Below are positions 6,901 to 15,773 of a stretch of DNA of 64,000 nucleotides, piece after piece. The DNA lies in NCBI RefSeq assembly GCF_045038405.1, contig NZ_CP173660.1, positions 434,001 through 498,000 on the forward strand. The letters run 5' to 3'. Every line of letters starts with the position of its first letter. Within the stretch, counting starts at the first letter, position 1. A model generated the notes under the pieces. That model made no database searches, had not been told where the DNA came from, and saw only the letters and a list, made by a program, of their open reading frames with translations. Both the position numbers and the translations under genes were made by a program. The stretch comes from Sellimonas caecigallum (GTDB taxonomy: Bacteria; Bacillota; Clostridia; Lachnospirales; Lachnospiraceae).

Positions 6901-8721
6901 TCAAGGCATGAAGTCTGACGCGATCGATTTCGTCGGATACATCCCAGGTTCTTGTAAAATCTCATATCCGGGATCCTTGCGTCCAAGCTGTACCGTCTCT
7001 CTATCCAGAACTATGATACAGTCGTAAGCGTCCACGATCTGTTCAATATTCCCCGAATCGATCTGTTCCGTCACATCCACGTTATCCGAATAGAGGAAAT
7101 ATCTTCCCACATACTGTACACTCCAGTCCGATACCTTTCCGCTCTCATCTGAAGCAGCTATCAGATATGTCCCCGTATCTCCCTGACTGCCCTCATACCA
7201 TCTGTCTCCTGTGACAGATTCCATTATCCCAGGAAGAGAAGTTGTGTAAGACTCTCTGATAAATACAAGCCCATTCCATTCCGAATACAAAAAATTGATT
7301 CCTATCAGAAGAGTTGCAAGCACACCATATTGATAATATCGCTTCGTCTCCGGGGAAAAAAACGCCCGGTAAGGGCCCCTTTCATCGATTCCCACTGAAA
7401 ACGAGTTCTCCAGATCCTGTTCTGCACACAGGAGGAGAATCCCTGCAAAAAGGGTCATGATACTGCAGGCGTATCGCTCAAATCCCGCCAGTCTGAGTGC
7501 TTCTTTCTCCGGCATGTCATACAGATACAGCCATAAAATTCCCAAATAATATATCAGAACCAGAATATCTGCAAAAATCAATGCTTTCCCAAGTTTCCAT
7601 TTCTTTTTCAGCAAAGTCTTCACAAGGATAACAGCTATAACAGCGGCCAGATTACATAATATGAACACCTGAAACGCCCGGTCTGACAAGTCAAACGCCT
7701 CTTCCACAAACTCTTGGATGACCTGTCCATAAAGCTTTTTCGGAACTGCACCTGTCGTCTGCTGCCCAAAAGAAGCGCCAAACTTTCGGTTTACTCCGGC
7801 CAAACGCTCATTCACATGCAGCTGCCACAAAAAGAAAGGGAGCAAGGAAAAAGCGGCTGTAAGACTGGAAGCAGTGACCGTTTTTACACTTCGTTTTTCC
7901 TTTTTCCAATAAACAGACAGATAAAAAAGAAGCGGAACCAAAGCAAACAGAATTCCTGTATCTTTCACGATGACTGTAAATCCAAGAATCAGCCCCACAG
8001 TCACGGACGCTCTCATACATTGTTCGCCAAAACGCCAGACAGCCGCCATCGCTGCCATGGAAAGAAGCGGAAGGAGGAAATCAACCAAAAGATTGTTGAT
8101 CCGTATTGTCAGGTTCAGATACGACAGCATGCAGCACCCCATCCCAAGAAAAGAATAACAAAGAAATCTCCTCTTTTCCCTGACAATTCCGAATACTGCC
8201 AGAAAACACGAAAAGAGAATGCTGTTCTGTGCAAGAAGCATGACTGACTGAGAGCGGCCGAGAAAGCGGCACACATAGTAAATAAAAAGTGAACATCCAG
8301 GCGGATAATCGCGAAAGGAGACAAGTACGCTGTCTGCCTCCGGCAGCGCATCTACAGAGAGCAAATATTTTACTATCAAAGCCCAGTGGGAAAAATTGTC
8401 ATAGTGGAGAAGTCTCATGCTCAGGATCAAACTTCCGAAAACGATCGTTCCGGAAAAAAAACAAACCCTAAATGTATTCCATTTTGGCAGACAGACCTTT
8501 CCGTGTATCATCTGCCATCCAAAGCATCCCAAACCTCCCACATACAAAATCGAGGCCGTTGTTTTAAGGAACCCTAAAAGCGCTCCCGCATACAAGACAA
8601 GTCCCAGAGCCGCAATAACCGATATGGGAACAAAGAACGTCTCTTTCTTCTGTTTTTGAAGTCCGATATACAAATACCCTAAAAATGATAACAGAAATCC
8701 CGCTCCTTTTATCCATTCCAT
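6901..8721 (-). CDS. Polytopic membrane protein, GT-C glycosyltransferase-like
   Basis: 606 aa with about 12 predicted membrane helices and a soluble C-terminal domain from roughly residue 500. An extracytoplasmic loop after the second or third helix carries LLHYDNFSHWALIVKYLL; an Asp in this first loop is typical of GT-C enzymes that use polyprenyl-phosphate sugars. VSFRDYPPGCSLFIYYVC is a second conserved-looking loop. Its start lies 1 bp after the PilZ glycosyltransferase stop, with AAGGGGG upstream, so it belongs to the same operon. Likely role (inference): transfers sugars delivered by the neighbouring GT2-GtrA protein, or modifies the polymer. Exact family not recognised. Confidence 0.65.
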   Translation of the reverse strand: MEWIKGAGFLLSFLGYLYIGLQKQKKETFFVPISVIAALGLVLYAGALLGFLKTTASILYVGGLGCFGWQMIHGKVCLPKWNTFRVCFFSGTIVFGSLILSMRLLHYDNFSHWALIVKYLLSVDALPEADSVLVSFRDYPPGCSLFIYYVCRFLGRSQSVMLLAQNSILFSCFLAVFGIVREKRRFLCYSFLGMGCCMLSYLNLTIRINNLLVDFLLPLLSMAAMAAVWRFGEQCMRASVTVGLILGFTVIVKDTGILFALVPLLFYLSVYWKKEKRSVKTVTASSLTAAFSLLPFFLWQLHVNERLAGVNRKFGASFGQQTTGAVPKKLYGQVIQEFVEEAFDLSDRAFQVFILCNLAAVIAVILVKTLLKKKWKLGKALIFADILVLIYYLGILWLYLYDMPEKEALRLAGFERYACSIMTLFAGILLLCAEQDLENSFSVGIDERGPYRAFFSPETKRYYQYGVLATLLIGINFLYSEWNGLVFIRESYTTSLPGIMESVTGDRWYEGSQGDTGTYLIAASDESGKVSDWSVQYVGRYFLYSDNVDVTEQIDSGNIEQIVDAYDCIIVLDRETVQLGRKDPGYEILQEPGMYPTKSIASDFMP

Positions 8722-8722
8722 T

Positions 8723-10645
8723 TTATCGCACCCCCTTCTCCTGATTTTTTTTCCAGTCTTTCATCCGCATCCGGATATTTCGGCTTATTTCATCGTAGAC
8801 AGTCATCCACGGATCGATCTCTTTTGGCAAGGAATGTTCTCTGTCATGAATGATCTGCATCCAGTTTTTCCTGCTTTTTTCTTCTTCCGGCTCCACCATC
8901 GCCGCATACAGATATTCCCCTTCCGTTTCTTTTTGGTATACCAGCCTGGCCGACAGAGACGTCTCATAAAATTCTGTCCTCACACGGATCCGGAATCGTT
9001 CTCCAGGGGCTATTTTTCGCATCTTTTCCATGCGAAACGCGATTCCTTCTTCTGAGACATCTTCGCTTTTTCCGTACAATACATCTCCCCGTATTTCAAT
9101 GCGGACCTCTTCTTCTGCCCGGATCCGTTCGTATTTTCTTTTCGAATCCCTCCCAAGCATAAAAAATGCCGCATAGACAAGGGTAATCATATTGTGGAAG
9201 AGCCAAAATAAAATAACGCTGCTGTATACAAGTGCCATACCATATTTTCCGTGCACATATCGGAAAATGGCCGCCAGCGTAAGGACGATCAGTATCCCGT
9301 GAGGAATGATATAAGCAGCCGATGTCGTCCTCCCACGTGTTTTTCTCTTTTCCGTAACTCTAAATTTCTGCTGCCGGATGCCTATAGATTCGAGAAATAC
9401 CGGAACAATCAGATAAGGGGCCAAAATCGTATCAATAACCTGACTCCAACGCATATTTCTTATATTGGTGCTTAAATATCTTACGGACATATTGTAAGTC
9501 AGGTAATATGGGAGCCAGAAACATAATAATTCCAGGAATCCACATTCCACAAGCTTTATATCAAATAGGGCAAACATGATGGGAGCCATGATGAATACCA
9601 TCCGGTTAAAAAATGACCACCAGTACAGATATGCGTTCAAATAGGAAAGCCTCCCTGCCAAAGAAAGTTTTGTCGTGAACACCGCATTGGTATTTCGTAT
9701 ACTTTGAATCACTCCCCTGGCCCAGCGTCTCCTCTGGGCAATCATGCTTTCCACCGTGGTTGTGGAAAGTCCGGAAGCCAGCACCTCGGATGTGGCGTAC
9801 GTGATATAGCCGGCTTTTTGCATACGCAGACTTGTCTCGAAATCCTCCGTAATGGTCCCATATGGAAAGCCGCCGATTTCTTGCAATGCTTCCCGTGAAA
9901 TCACAGTATTGCTTCCTGTGTAGGCGGCTGAGTTGGAAGCATTTCTCATAATATTGATCTCTCTGGAAAAAAAGTCCTGTTCATTTGGTATATCTTTCTC
10001 TGAAAACAGATTGAACTGAAACAGATCCTGATTATAAAAACTTTGAGGAGTCTGAATAAGTCCGATTTTTTTATCCGGAATGAAAAAATAAGGCACTGTC
10101 TTCAGAAGAAATTTCCTGCGTGGTATCATGTCCGCATCGAACGTTGCAACAAGAGGAGAGCCCGTCTTGGAGAGGGCATGATTGTAATTTCCGGACTTTG
10201 CGTGCCGATTGTCCGAAAGTCCCAGATAACCGACTCCCATACTTTCGGCAAGCTTGCGTATCTCGGCTCTGTTTCCGTCATCGCAGATGTAAATGTGGAC
10301 TTTCTTCTTATCCGGATATTCCAGGAAAGTACATGCGTTGACGGTCTTGTACAGGAGACGCGCCGGCTCATTATGTGTAGCGATCAGCACATCCACATCT
10401 GGATATTCTGTGTCCGGTAAAGACGGTAGGCACAGTTCACTCCCCTCCGTCCCCATCTTGCTGACCATCAACTCAAACATACCAAGAATCGTGACAGCTT
10501 CTGCTGCTGCAAGAAGGATACCTGCCGCCACCTGTACCTTTCCCTCCGACCACGGAATCGTACAGAAAAACCTCCAGATTAAATAATTGGCGGAAAATAC
10601 CATAGTGCATAAAAACAAGAGCTTTCTTTTGGTCTCCTTCTTCAT
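8723..10645 (-). CDS. BcsA-like processive family 2 glycosyltransferase with C-terminal PilZ domain
   Basis: 640 aa. Two N-terminal helices, then a GT2 domain with ICDDGNR (D122/D123), FDAD (170-172), ITEDFET and QRRRW (304-308), the D,D,D,QxxRW set of cellulose synthase-like processive enzymes. IPNEQDFFSREINIMRNA also follows BcsA, but its FFCGT gate motif is replaced by AAYTGS, so the product may not be cellulose. Four or five helices follow, then a PilZ domain: R503KYER507 (RxxxR) and D529VSEEG534 (DxSxxG), the c-di-GMP-binding motifs. The ATG overlaps the upstream stop (ATGA), so the two are translationally coupled. No bcsB or cellulase is present. Confidence 0.88.
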   Translation of the reverse strand: MKKETKRKLLFLCTMVFSANYLIWRFFCTIPWSEGKVQVAAGILLAAAEAVTILGMFELMVSKMGTEGSELCLPSLPDTEYPDVDVLIATHNEPARLLYKTVNACTFLEYPDKKKVHIYICDDGNRAEIRKLAESMGVGYLGLSDNRHAKSGNYNHALSKTGSPLVATFDADMIPRRKFLLKTVPYFFIPDKKIGLIQTPQSFYNQDLFQFNLFSEKDIPNEQDFFSREINIMRNASNSAAYTGSNTVISREALQEIGGFPYGTITEDFETSLRMQKAGYITYATSEVLASGLSTTTVESMIAQRRRWARGVIQSIRNTNAVFTTKLSLAGRLSYLNAYLYWWSFFNRMVFIMAPIMFALFDIKLVECGFLELLCFWLPYYLTYNMSVRYLSTNIRNMRWSQVIDTILAPYLIVPVFLESIGIRQQKFRVTEKRKTRGRTTSAAYIIPHGILIVLTLAAIFRYVHGKYGMALVYSSVILFWLFHNMITLVYAAFFMLGRDSKRKYERIRAEEEVRIEIRGDVLYGKSEDVSEEGIAFRMEKMRKIAPGERFRIRVRTEFYETSLSARLVYQKETEGEYLYAAMVEPEEEKSRKNWMQIIHDREHSLPKEIDPWMTVYDEISRNIRMRMKDWKKNQEKGVR

Positions 10646-11721
10646 CTATTTCCCCTCGTTCCTTTCTGAAATACCCAGCTTTTCTGCATCCGATAGGACA
10701 GGAAAAAAAGGATCGTGTCGCATAGTATTTTCCCGCAAACCGGATTTACCGAGAAAAATGTAGTTACTGCAGACACAAATGCCGCAGAACCAGCTCCCAA
10801 AAACAAGCAAAGCAACAAATATCGCAGAAAAGAAGCTCCATCATCTTTACATCCAAAAACTCCAATCCTGTTTAAGATGTAGTTGGACATTGCAGATCCG
10901 GCCCTTGCAACATATGTAGCAACCGTAATCTGTAAAACTACCGCAAGGGATGTCTTCTCCAATATCTGTAAACTGATCCAAAACAATAGAAGATCCAGAA
11001 AGGTACAAAATATGGAAGAGAAGATAAAACGAAACAGCGTAGGACACAATACCTTTACTACACGGACACTGTCCCGTATAGGACGGAAATGGGAACCTGC
11101 ATTTCCGTTCTCATAAATGGTACAGATTCTCTCTGTCCTTATCGGTATCTTCTCCCGGATACAGGTCAGCAGTGCCTGCATCTCATATTCAAACCGCTCA
11201 CCTGGCACTTCCAGCATGACATCCAGATACTCTCCATCAAAGGCGCGCAGCCCAGTCTGTGTATCCCGCAGCCACTTACCGCTTTCCAGCCAGAACATAA
11301 GAGAGATCACCCGGTTTCCAATCCAGGAACGAAAGGGAATTCCTCCACGCGAAAAATCCCTCTCTCCAAGGATAACTCCCTTCGGCTCGTCACACATTTT
11401 TCCCAGTATCCGGAACACATCCACAGCTGCATGTTGACCATCACTGTCCACACAGAGGATTCTGCTCCCCTTACCGCCTTTTTCTTTTACGTAACCAAAG
11501 GCTGTCTTCAGCGCTCTTCCTTTTCCCTTGTTTTCGCTGTGAGTTAGTACCGTACATTTTTGCTTTGCCCGAATCCTGTCAAAAATCGGCTGATACCTGT
11601 CTCCTGATCCGTCATCCACTACAATGATATGTCCCTGTATTTTCCTGCAAAGCTCAGAAACGTAACTGCACAGTCTCTCCTCCGGTTCCAGAGCCGGTAT
11701 GATGATATAAATTCCTTCCAT
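10642..11721 (-). CDS. Family 2 glycosyltransferase fused to a GtrA-like membrane domain
   Basis: 359 aa. The N-terminal GT2 domain resembles dolichyl/undecaprenyl-phosphate sugar synthases: YIIIPALEPEERL, VVDDGSGD, NKGKGRALKTAF, CVDSDGQHAAVD and the TGLRAF motif. The C-terminal part (from about residue 225, TLFRFIFSSIFCTFLDLLLFW) has four helices of the GtrA/DPMS type that flips or anchors the polyprenyl-phosphate sugar. The start at 11721 has AGGAG 7 nt upstream and lies 4 bp after the GGDEF gene's stop; the longer frame to 11751 has no ribosome site. Inference: it supplies a lipid-linked sugar to the GT-C-like protein of the same operon. Confidence 0.85.
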   Translation of the reverse strand: MEGIYIIIPALEPEERLCSYVSELCRKIQGHIIVVDDGSGDRYQPIFDRIRAKQKCTVLTHSENKGKGRALKTAFGYVKEKGGKGSRILCVDSDGQHAAVDVFRILGKMCDEPKGVILGERDFSRGGIPFRSWIGNRVISLMFWLESGKWLRDTQTGLRAFDGEYLDVMLEVPGERFEYEMQALLTCIREKIPIRTERICTIYENGNAGSHFRPIRDSVRVVKVLCPTLFRFIFSSIFCTFLDLLLFWISLQILEKTSLAVVLQITVATYVARAGSAMSNYILNRIGVFGCKDDGASFLRYLLLCLFLGAGSAAFVSAVTTFFSVNPVCGKILCDTILFFLSYRMQKSWVFQKGTRGNR

Positions 11722-11725
11722 TTTC

Positions 11726-13447
11726 CTACTCCTCTTCTGCTTTTTTCTCATTTTTCAGCTCCAACACTTTACTTCTTGGACAGTCCTTTCTGCACTGAAT
11801 GCATTTTCTTTTCATACACGAAATCTTTTTGTAATTGACATAAAACCGGTCTTTCCCGAGATGTTTTGCAATATACAAAGCCGTATCCGCACAGCGGTAC
11901 AGTTTTTCATAGCTTTTTATCGTTCCATCTACAGGTACGGCACCGATACTGACCGACACCCCATATTTTGCATAATAATTTCCAAGCGCAGCCCTCACAG
12001 ACGTCAGGATTCCTTCAAATTTATCTTCCAATATCCCTTGGGATACCCGGTTCTGCACGAGTACGATAAACTCATCCCCACCAAGTCTCGCGATACAGTC
12101 AGTCTTGCGAAACCCTACGCTCAAACATTCAGCAAACCGTTCCAATATCCTGTCGCCTTCCGGATGTCCTTCCATATCGTTGACACGCTTAAAATTGTCC
12201 AGATCAAAAAGTACAAGTACCCCTGACGGATTCGGCTGCAGCAGATATTCCTCTACATGGCGTTCAAAACCATTTCGATTGTAAAGTCCGGTCAGCCTGT
12301 CGGATTTTGCCTCACTTTGAGCGACGGAAAGCTGATCTTCCATTCGGCTGATGCCTTCCGACTTACTGATATATCCTTTTTCCAGCTCCAGTATCGTCTC
12401 CACAAGAGCCTTCAGTTCCGGTATGCCAGCCTCCTCGATATCCGTATCATTTCCACCTTCCAGTATTCCCCGGATACTCGTCTTTACGAGTTCAAAATGT
12501 CCAAACAAATATTTTTTCAAATAAACTCTCACGATCACAATCGTAAGGACGCTGATCGTGCCGATTCCAATAAGACCTTCAAAAAAAGTCCATGCAATAT
12601 CGCCGTACAGCTGACTTAAATCGGTAAATGCGGCAAGAAACATTCCTTCCTGTTTTGTGATGACCGTTCTCTGGTACTTTCCATTGATCCGCAGAAGAAT
12701 GGGTTTATCTTCCTCCAACGATTCCAGGAGTGAAAGCAAATCTTTCGCATTTTCTCCTCCACTGATCCTGATTACCTGCTGATTGTTTTTTGTCATTCCC
12801 ACGATCTTTCCGCTGTCTCTTCCAATAGCAATGACACTTGTATCATATTCTGTCGTCGCCTGCTTAAGTGTCTTCTCAATCAGTTCCTTTCGGCTTAAAA
12901 ACTCCAGATTTTCTGTATCCATATCAATCCGCACGAATGAAAAATGTGGGGAATCTGATTGCACGATGACGTAGAAAGAAGAGGGGATTGTGTCAAATTC
13001 TGCCTGATCAATGTGAATATGGTAGGGCTTTCCGTCTTTTTCCAGCCAAAATTCCTCCGATTTTACCTGTTTTGCGCTTCTCTCCTTCATACTATCTTCT
13101 GTACTGCCTATCATTTTTCCCGAACTATCATATACGCTTATGGACTTGATTTCCATGAGCCCTTTTACTATATCAAGCCCACGGTCGAAAATCATCTGGG
13201 AATCGCTGGAAAGGATATATTCTACGGCCAGAGCACGATTGAGGTAATCATCTTTTAAAAGCTCCAGACGCTCTTCATACTCATTCGATGCATTGCGGAT
13301 ATTCGTCTCTACACTTCCCAAAAGTTGGCTCAAATACTGATAGTTTCCTCTTCTGCTCCTCTCATACAGGCTTATCGTAAAAAATAGAAGAATCAGGACT
13401 GTGGAAAACAGAAGTATGATGGCCAGTCTTCGATATAATTTTTTCAT
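11726..13447 (-). CDS. Membrane diguanylate cyclase (GGDEF) with Cys-rich C-terminus
   Basis: 573 aa. Membrane helices at residues about 7-27 and 288-308 enclose an extracytoplasmic sensor domain. A linker helix leads to a GGDEF domain (residues 380-540): RLTGLYNRNGF, VLFDLDNFKRVND and R454LGGDEF460. The product-inhibition I-site R447KTD450 lies exactly five residues before GGDEF. All catalytic features are intact, so it should make c-di-GMP. After the domain come C544, C549, C552 and C556-Pro, a possible metal or Fe-S site. AGGAGG sits 8 nt before the ATG, 15 bp after the EAL gene. The PilZ glycosyltransferase is the obvious effector. Confidence 0.93.
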   Translation of the reverse strand: MKKLYRRLAIILLFSTVLILLFFTISLYERSRRGNYQYLSQLLGSVETNIRNASNEYEERLELLKDDYLNRALAVEYILSSDSQMIFDRGLDIVKGLMEIKSISVYDSSGKMIGSTEDSMKERSAKQVKSEEFWLEKDGKPYHIHIDQAEFDTIPSSFYVIVQSDSPHFSFVRIDMDTENLEFLSRKELIEKTLKQATTEYDTSVIAIGRDSGKIVGMTKNNQQVIRISGGENAKDLLSLLESLEEDKPILLRINGKYQRTVITKQEGMFLAAFTDLSQLYGDIAWTFFEGLIGIGTISVLTIVIVRVYLKKYLFGHFELVKTSIRGILEGGNDTDIEEAGIPELKALVETILELEKGYISKSEGISRMEDQLSVAQSEAKSDRLTGLYNRNGFERHVEEYLLQPNPSGVLVLFDLDNFKRVNDMEGHPEGDRILERFAECLSVGFRKTDCIARLGGDEFIVLVQNRVSQGILEDKFEGILTSVRAALGNYYAKYGVSVSIGAVPVDGTIKSYEKLYRCADTALYIAKHLGKDRFYVNYKKISCMKRKCIQCRKDCPRSKVLELKNEKKAEEE

Positions 13448-13462
13448 AAATTTTACCTCCTG

Positions 13463-15616
13463 TCAGTTCTCTTCGTGTTCCTTCCACGTCTGCTTTTTTC
13501 GCTTTTCCAAATACTGTTCTTTAGAAAGAGGCCGGTAAAAGTAATATCCCTGAGCTATGAAACAATGATTACGCACCAAAAAGCAAGCCTGCTCCTTCGT
13601 CTCAACACCTTCCGCCACAACTATCATCCGAAGCTCCTTTGCCATCCTGATCGTAGACTGCAAAATGATATTCATTTTTCTTATACCAATCAGGTTTACA
13701 AAAGACCTGTCGAGTTTCAGAACATCGAAATGTGTGTCCGCAAGCGACTGTAAAGTCGAACTTCCTGTCCCGTAGTCGTCCATTTCCACCTGAAATCCCA
13801 TTTGGTGCAGGCTGTCAACCAATTTGTCCATCTCTTTCTTACCATGGCATTTTTCAGCACTTTCCGTAATTTCAAAAGATAGTTCCGCCGCATCTACCCC
13901 ATATAATTTTGTCAGTTGACTGATCCTGTCAGCAATTCCTTCTTTTATAATGTGGAGTTTGGAAAGATTTACCGATACAATTCCCATAGAAAGTCCTTGA
14001 TTTTTTGCCTCGCAGATATCAGCGCAGACGAGACGGACAACCTCCTCATCTAGCTCCACAATCTGTCCTGTCGCCTCGAAAACCGGAATGAATTTTGCCG
14101 GAGAAACCTGGGTGCCATCCTTTTTCTTCCATCGCACAAGAGCCTCGGCACCACAAATCATGCCTGTGCGCATATCCACTTGGGGTTGATAGACTACGTG
14201 GAATTGTTTTTCCTTCAGCGCTTCCTTAAAATCCATCTCAATATTTTTGGATTCAATCTCTTCTTTTACTATATCTTCATAGAAACTATATTTTTCAGTT
14301 ATACTCCTTTTTGCTTTGTGCTTTGCTAAAACTGCGTTGCTGTAGATGATCCCAATATCCCCAAATTCACAGAGTGGACAAATACCAAACGACATTGTAC
14401 ACTGTACAATCCTTCCTTCATCCATCTCTTTTTGCACTTTTTTCCAAAAACATTCCAGTTTACAGCATACTTCTTCTTTTTTATTTCCTTTTATGACAGC
14501 CACAAATATATCGCTGTGATAGCGATAAAGTGCTTCCTCCGGCAATGTATTCCGGAAAATCTGATAAATCTTTCTCAAAACATCATCGCTTTTTTCTTTT
14601 CCATACAGAAGATTCATCATCTTGAATTTGTCCACATCAAAATTGACCAGATACCTGTCCTTCTTATCCTCACTGCTCAATTTGCTAAACTGCTGCCGAA
14701 AATAACGATAATTCCACTCTCCCAGCAGTCTGTCCCGAAATACGATATCCAGAATCCTTTTCTGAAATTTCTGATATACTGTCATATACATGACAGAAAC
14801 CACTACGAGAAGTAAATACAAAAGCAAGACAAGCACAAATATATTTTCCTTCAGAGTCTTTGTGTGCCGATACAGGTAATCTTCCTGTACGTATGAGAGC
14901 AGTCTCCAGTTGTTGATCGAAAGGTCATGCTCACAAGCCATATAGGACTCTTTTCCCTTCTGAAACCGAAACAATGTTCCCTCTTTGGTTTCTCCGTTAT
15001 CCGTTTCTTCCGTCAGGATAAGGCTTCCGCCTTTTCCGTCAAAAGACTGAATATTTATGAGGCGTAAAAAGTCCGAAGCACGGTAGACCGCAGAAACAAC
15101 CATCTTTACCTCTCCGTCTTTTCGTACCGGCACAGTAAAAATATGGCCTTCTTCTTTCCCTCCCTGGGAAAGGCGTTTATCTGTCACAACCTCCTTGCCT
15201 TCCATGTTTTCCTTAAAGTAAGCTTGTCCGCTCAAATCAAGCACTTCTCCTTTTGTTGTACGGCACATTCCTTCTCTGTCAATGATCCCCATATTGTACA
15301 TTCCCATATGCCGGGCATAACTTTTCAATGTATCCACGATACTTTCCGTATTTTCGTTTTCTGTCCTTCCGATTTCTTCAGCAATGGAGCGGAGCAGATT
15401 CTTCAGATCATAAAACCTGGTCTCCACAAGCTTGGCATTTTGTATGCTCACATTTTGCAGTGTATAGTCTGCCTGTTGTTTAACCGCTGACAATATTCTT
15501 CTCTGAAAATGAAAATACGTAAATGCACCAGCCAAAACGACAAGCAAAAGAACAAACGCCATCAGGATCTTTGCTTTTCTTGAAATCCGGACCGCATCTT
15601 CTTTTATTTCCTTCAT
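13463..15616 (-). CDS. Membrane c-di-GMP phosphodiesterase: dCache-like sensor, degenerate GGDEF, intact EAL
   Basis: 717 aa from the ATG at 15616 (GGAGG 9 nt upstream); the frame upstream to 15760 is unsupported. Two membrane helices flank a periplasmic region (YNMGIIDREGMCRTTKGEVLDLSGQAYFKENMEG) of dCache type. The GGDEF motif is degraded to YHSDIF, so no cyclase activity is expected. The EAL domain keeps GAEALVRW, VNLSKLH, FEITESAE, VEMDDYGTGSS, VLKLDRSF, VVAEGVET and AQGYYF, the metal and catalytic residues of active phosphodiesterases. It is the first gene of the five-gene block and should hydrolyse c-di-GMP to pGpG. Confidence 0.92.
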   Translation of the reverse strand: MKEIKEDAVRISRKAKILMAFVLLLVVLAGAFTYFHFQRRILSAVKQQADYTLQNVSIQNAKLVETRFYDLKNLLRSIAEEIGRTENENTESIVDTLKSYARHMGMYNMGIIDREGMCRTTKGEVLDLSGQAYFKENMEGKEVVTDKRLSQGGKEEGHIFTVPVRKDGEVKMVVSAVYRASDFLRLINIQSFDGKGGSLILTEETDNGETKEGTLFRFQKGKESYMACEHDLSINNWRLLSYVQEDYLYRHTKTLKENIFVLVLLLYLLLVVVSVMYMTVYQKFQKRILDIVFRDRLLGEWNYRYFRQQFSKLSSEDKKDRYLVNFDVDKFKMMNLLYGKEKSDDVLRKIYQIFRNTLPEEALYRYHSDIFVAVIKGNKKEEVCCKLECFWKKVQKEMDEGRIVQCTMSFGICPLCEFGDIGIIYSNAVLAKHKAKRSITEKYSFYEDIVKEEIESKNIEMDFKEALKEKQFHVVYQPQVDMRTGMICGAEALVRWKKKDGTQVSPAKFIPVFEATGQIVELDEEVVRLVCADICEAKNQGLSMGIVSVNLSKLHIIKEGIADRISQLTKLYGVDAAELSFEITESAEKCHGKKEMDKLVDSLHQMGFQVEMDDYGTGSSTLQSLADTHFDVLKLDRSFVNLIGIRKMNIILQSTIRMAKELRMIVVAEGVETKEQACFLVRNHCFIAQGYYFYRPLSKEQYLEKRKKQTWKEHEEN

Positions 15617-15713
15617 AATTGATATCCTCCATAAAATCTGCTCCTTTTCACATTTAGAATGTCTCAGAGGAAGTTCGTCTATACAGAAAAAAGAGAATCT
15701 CTGATTTAAGACA

Positions 15714-15747
15714 ACAAAAAAGCGCGCCCACTTTTGGCGGGCACGCC
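15714..15747 (-). terminator. ftsZ terminator
   Basis: GC-rich stem: forward GCGCGCCC (15722-15729) pairs with GGGCACGC (15739-15746) with one G-U pair. Read on the minus strand it ends in a T-run, 27 bp after the ftsZ stop. It isolates ftsZ from the EAL gene. Confidence 0.88.
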
Positions 15748-15773
15748 TAAATAATTTCACTTTTCTTTTTTAT

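Noticed and set aside
15617..15773. c-di-GMP riboswitch (GEMM) before the EAL gene
   Set aside because: The interval is filled by the ftsZ terminator and a short leader; no conserved GEMM core was seen.
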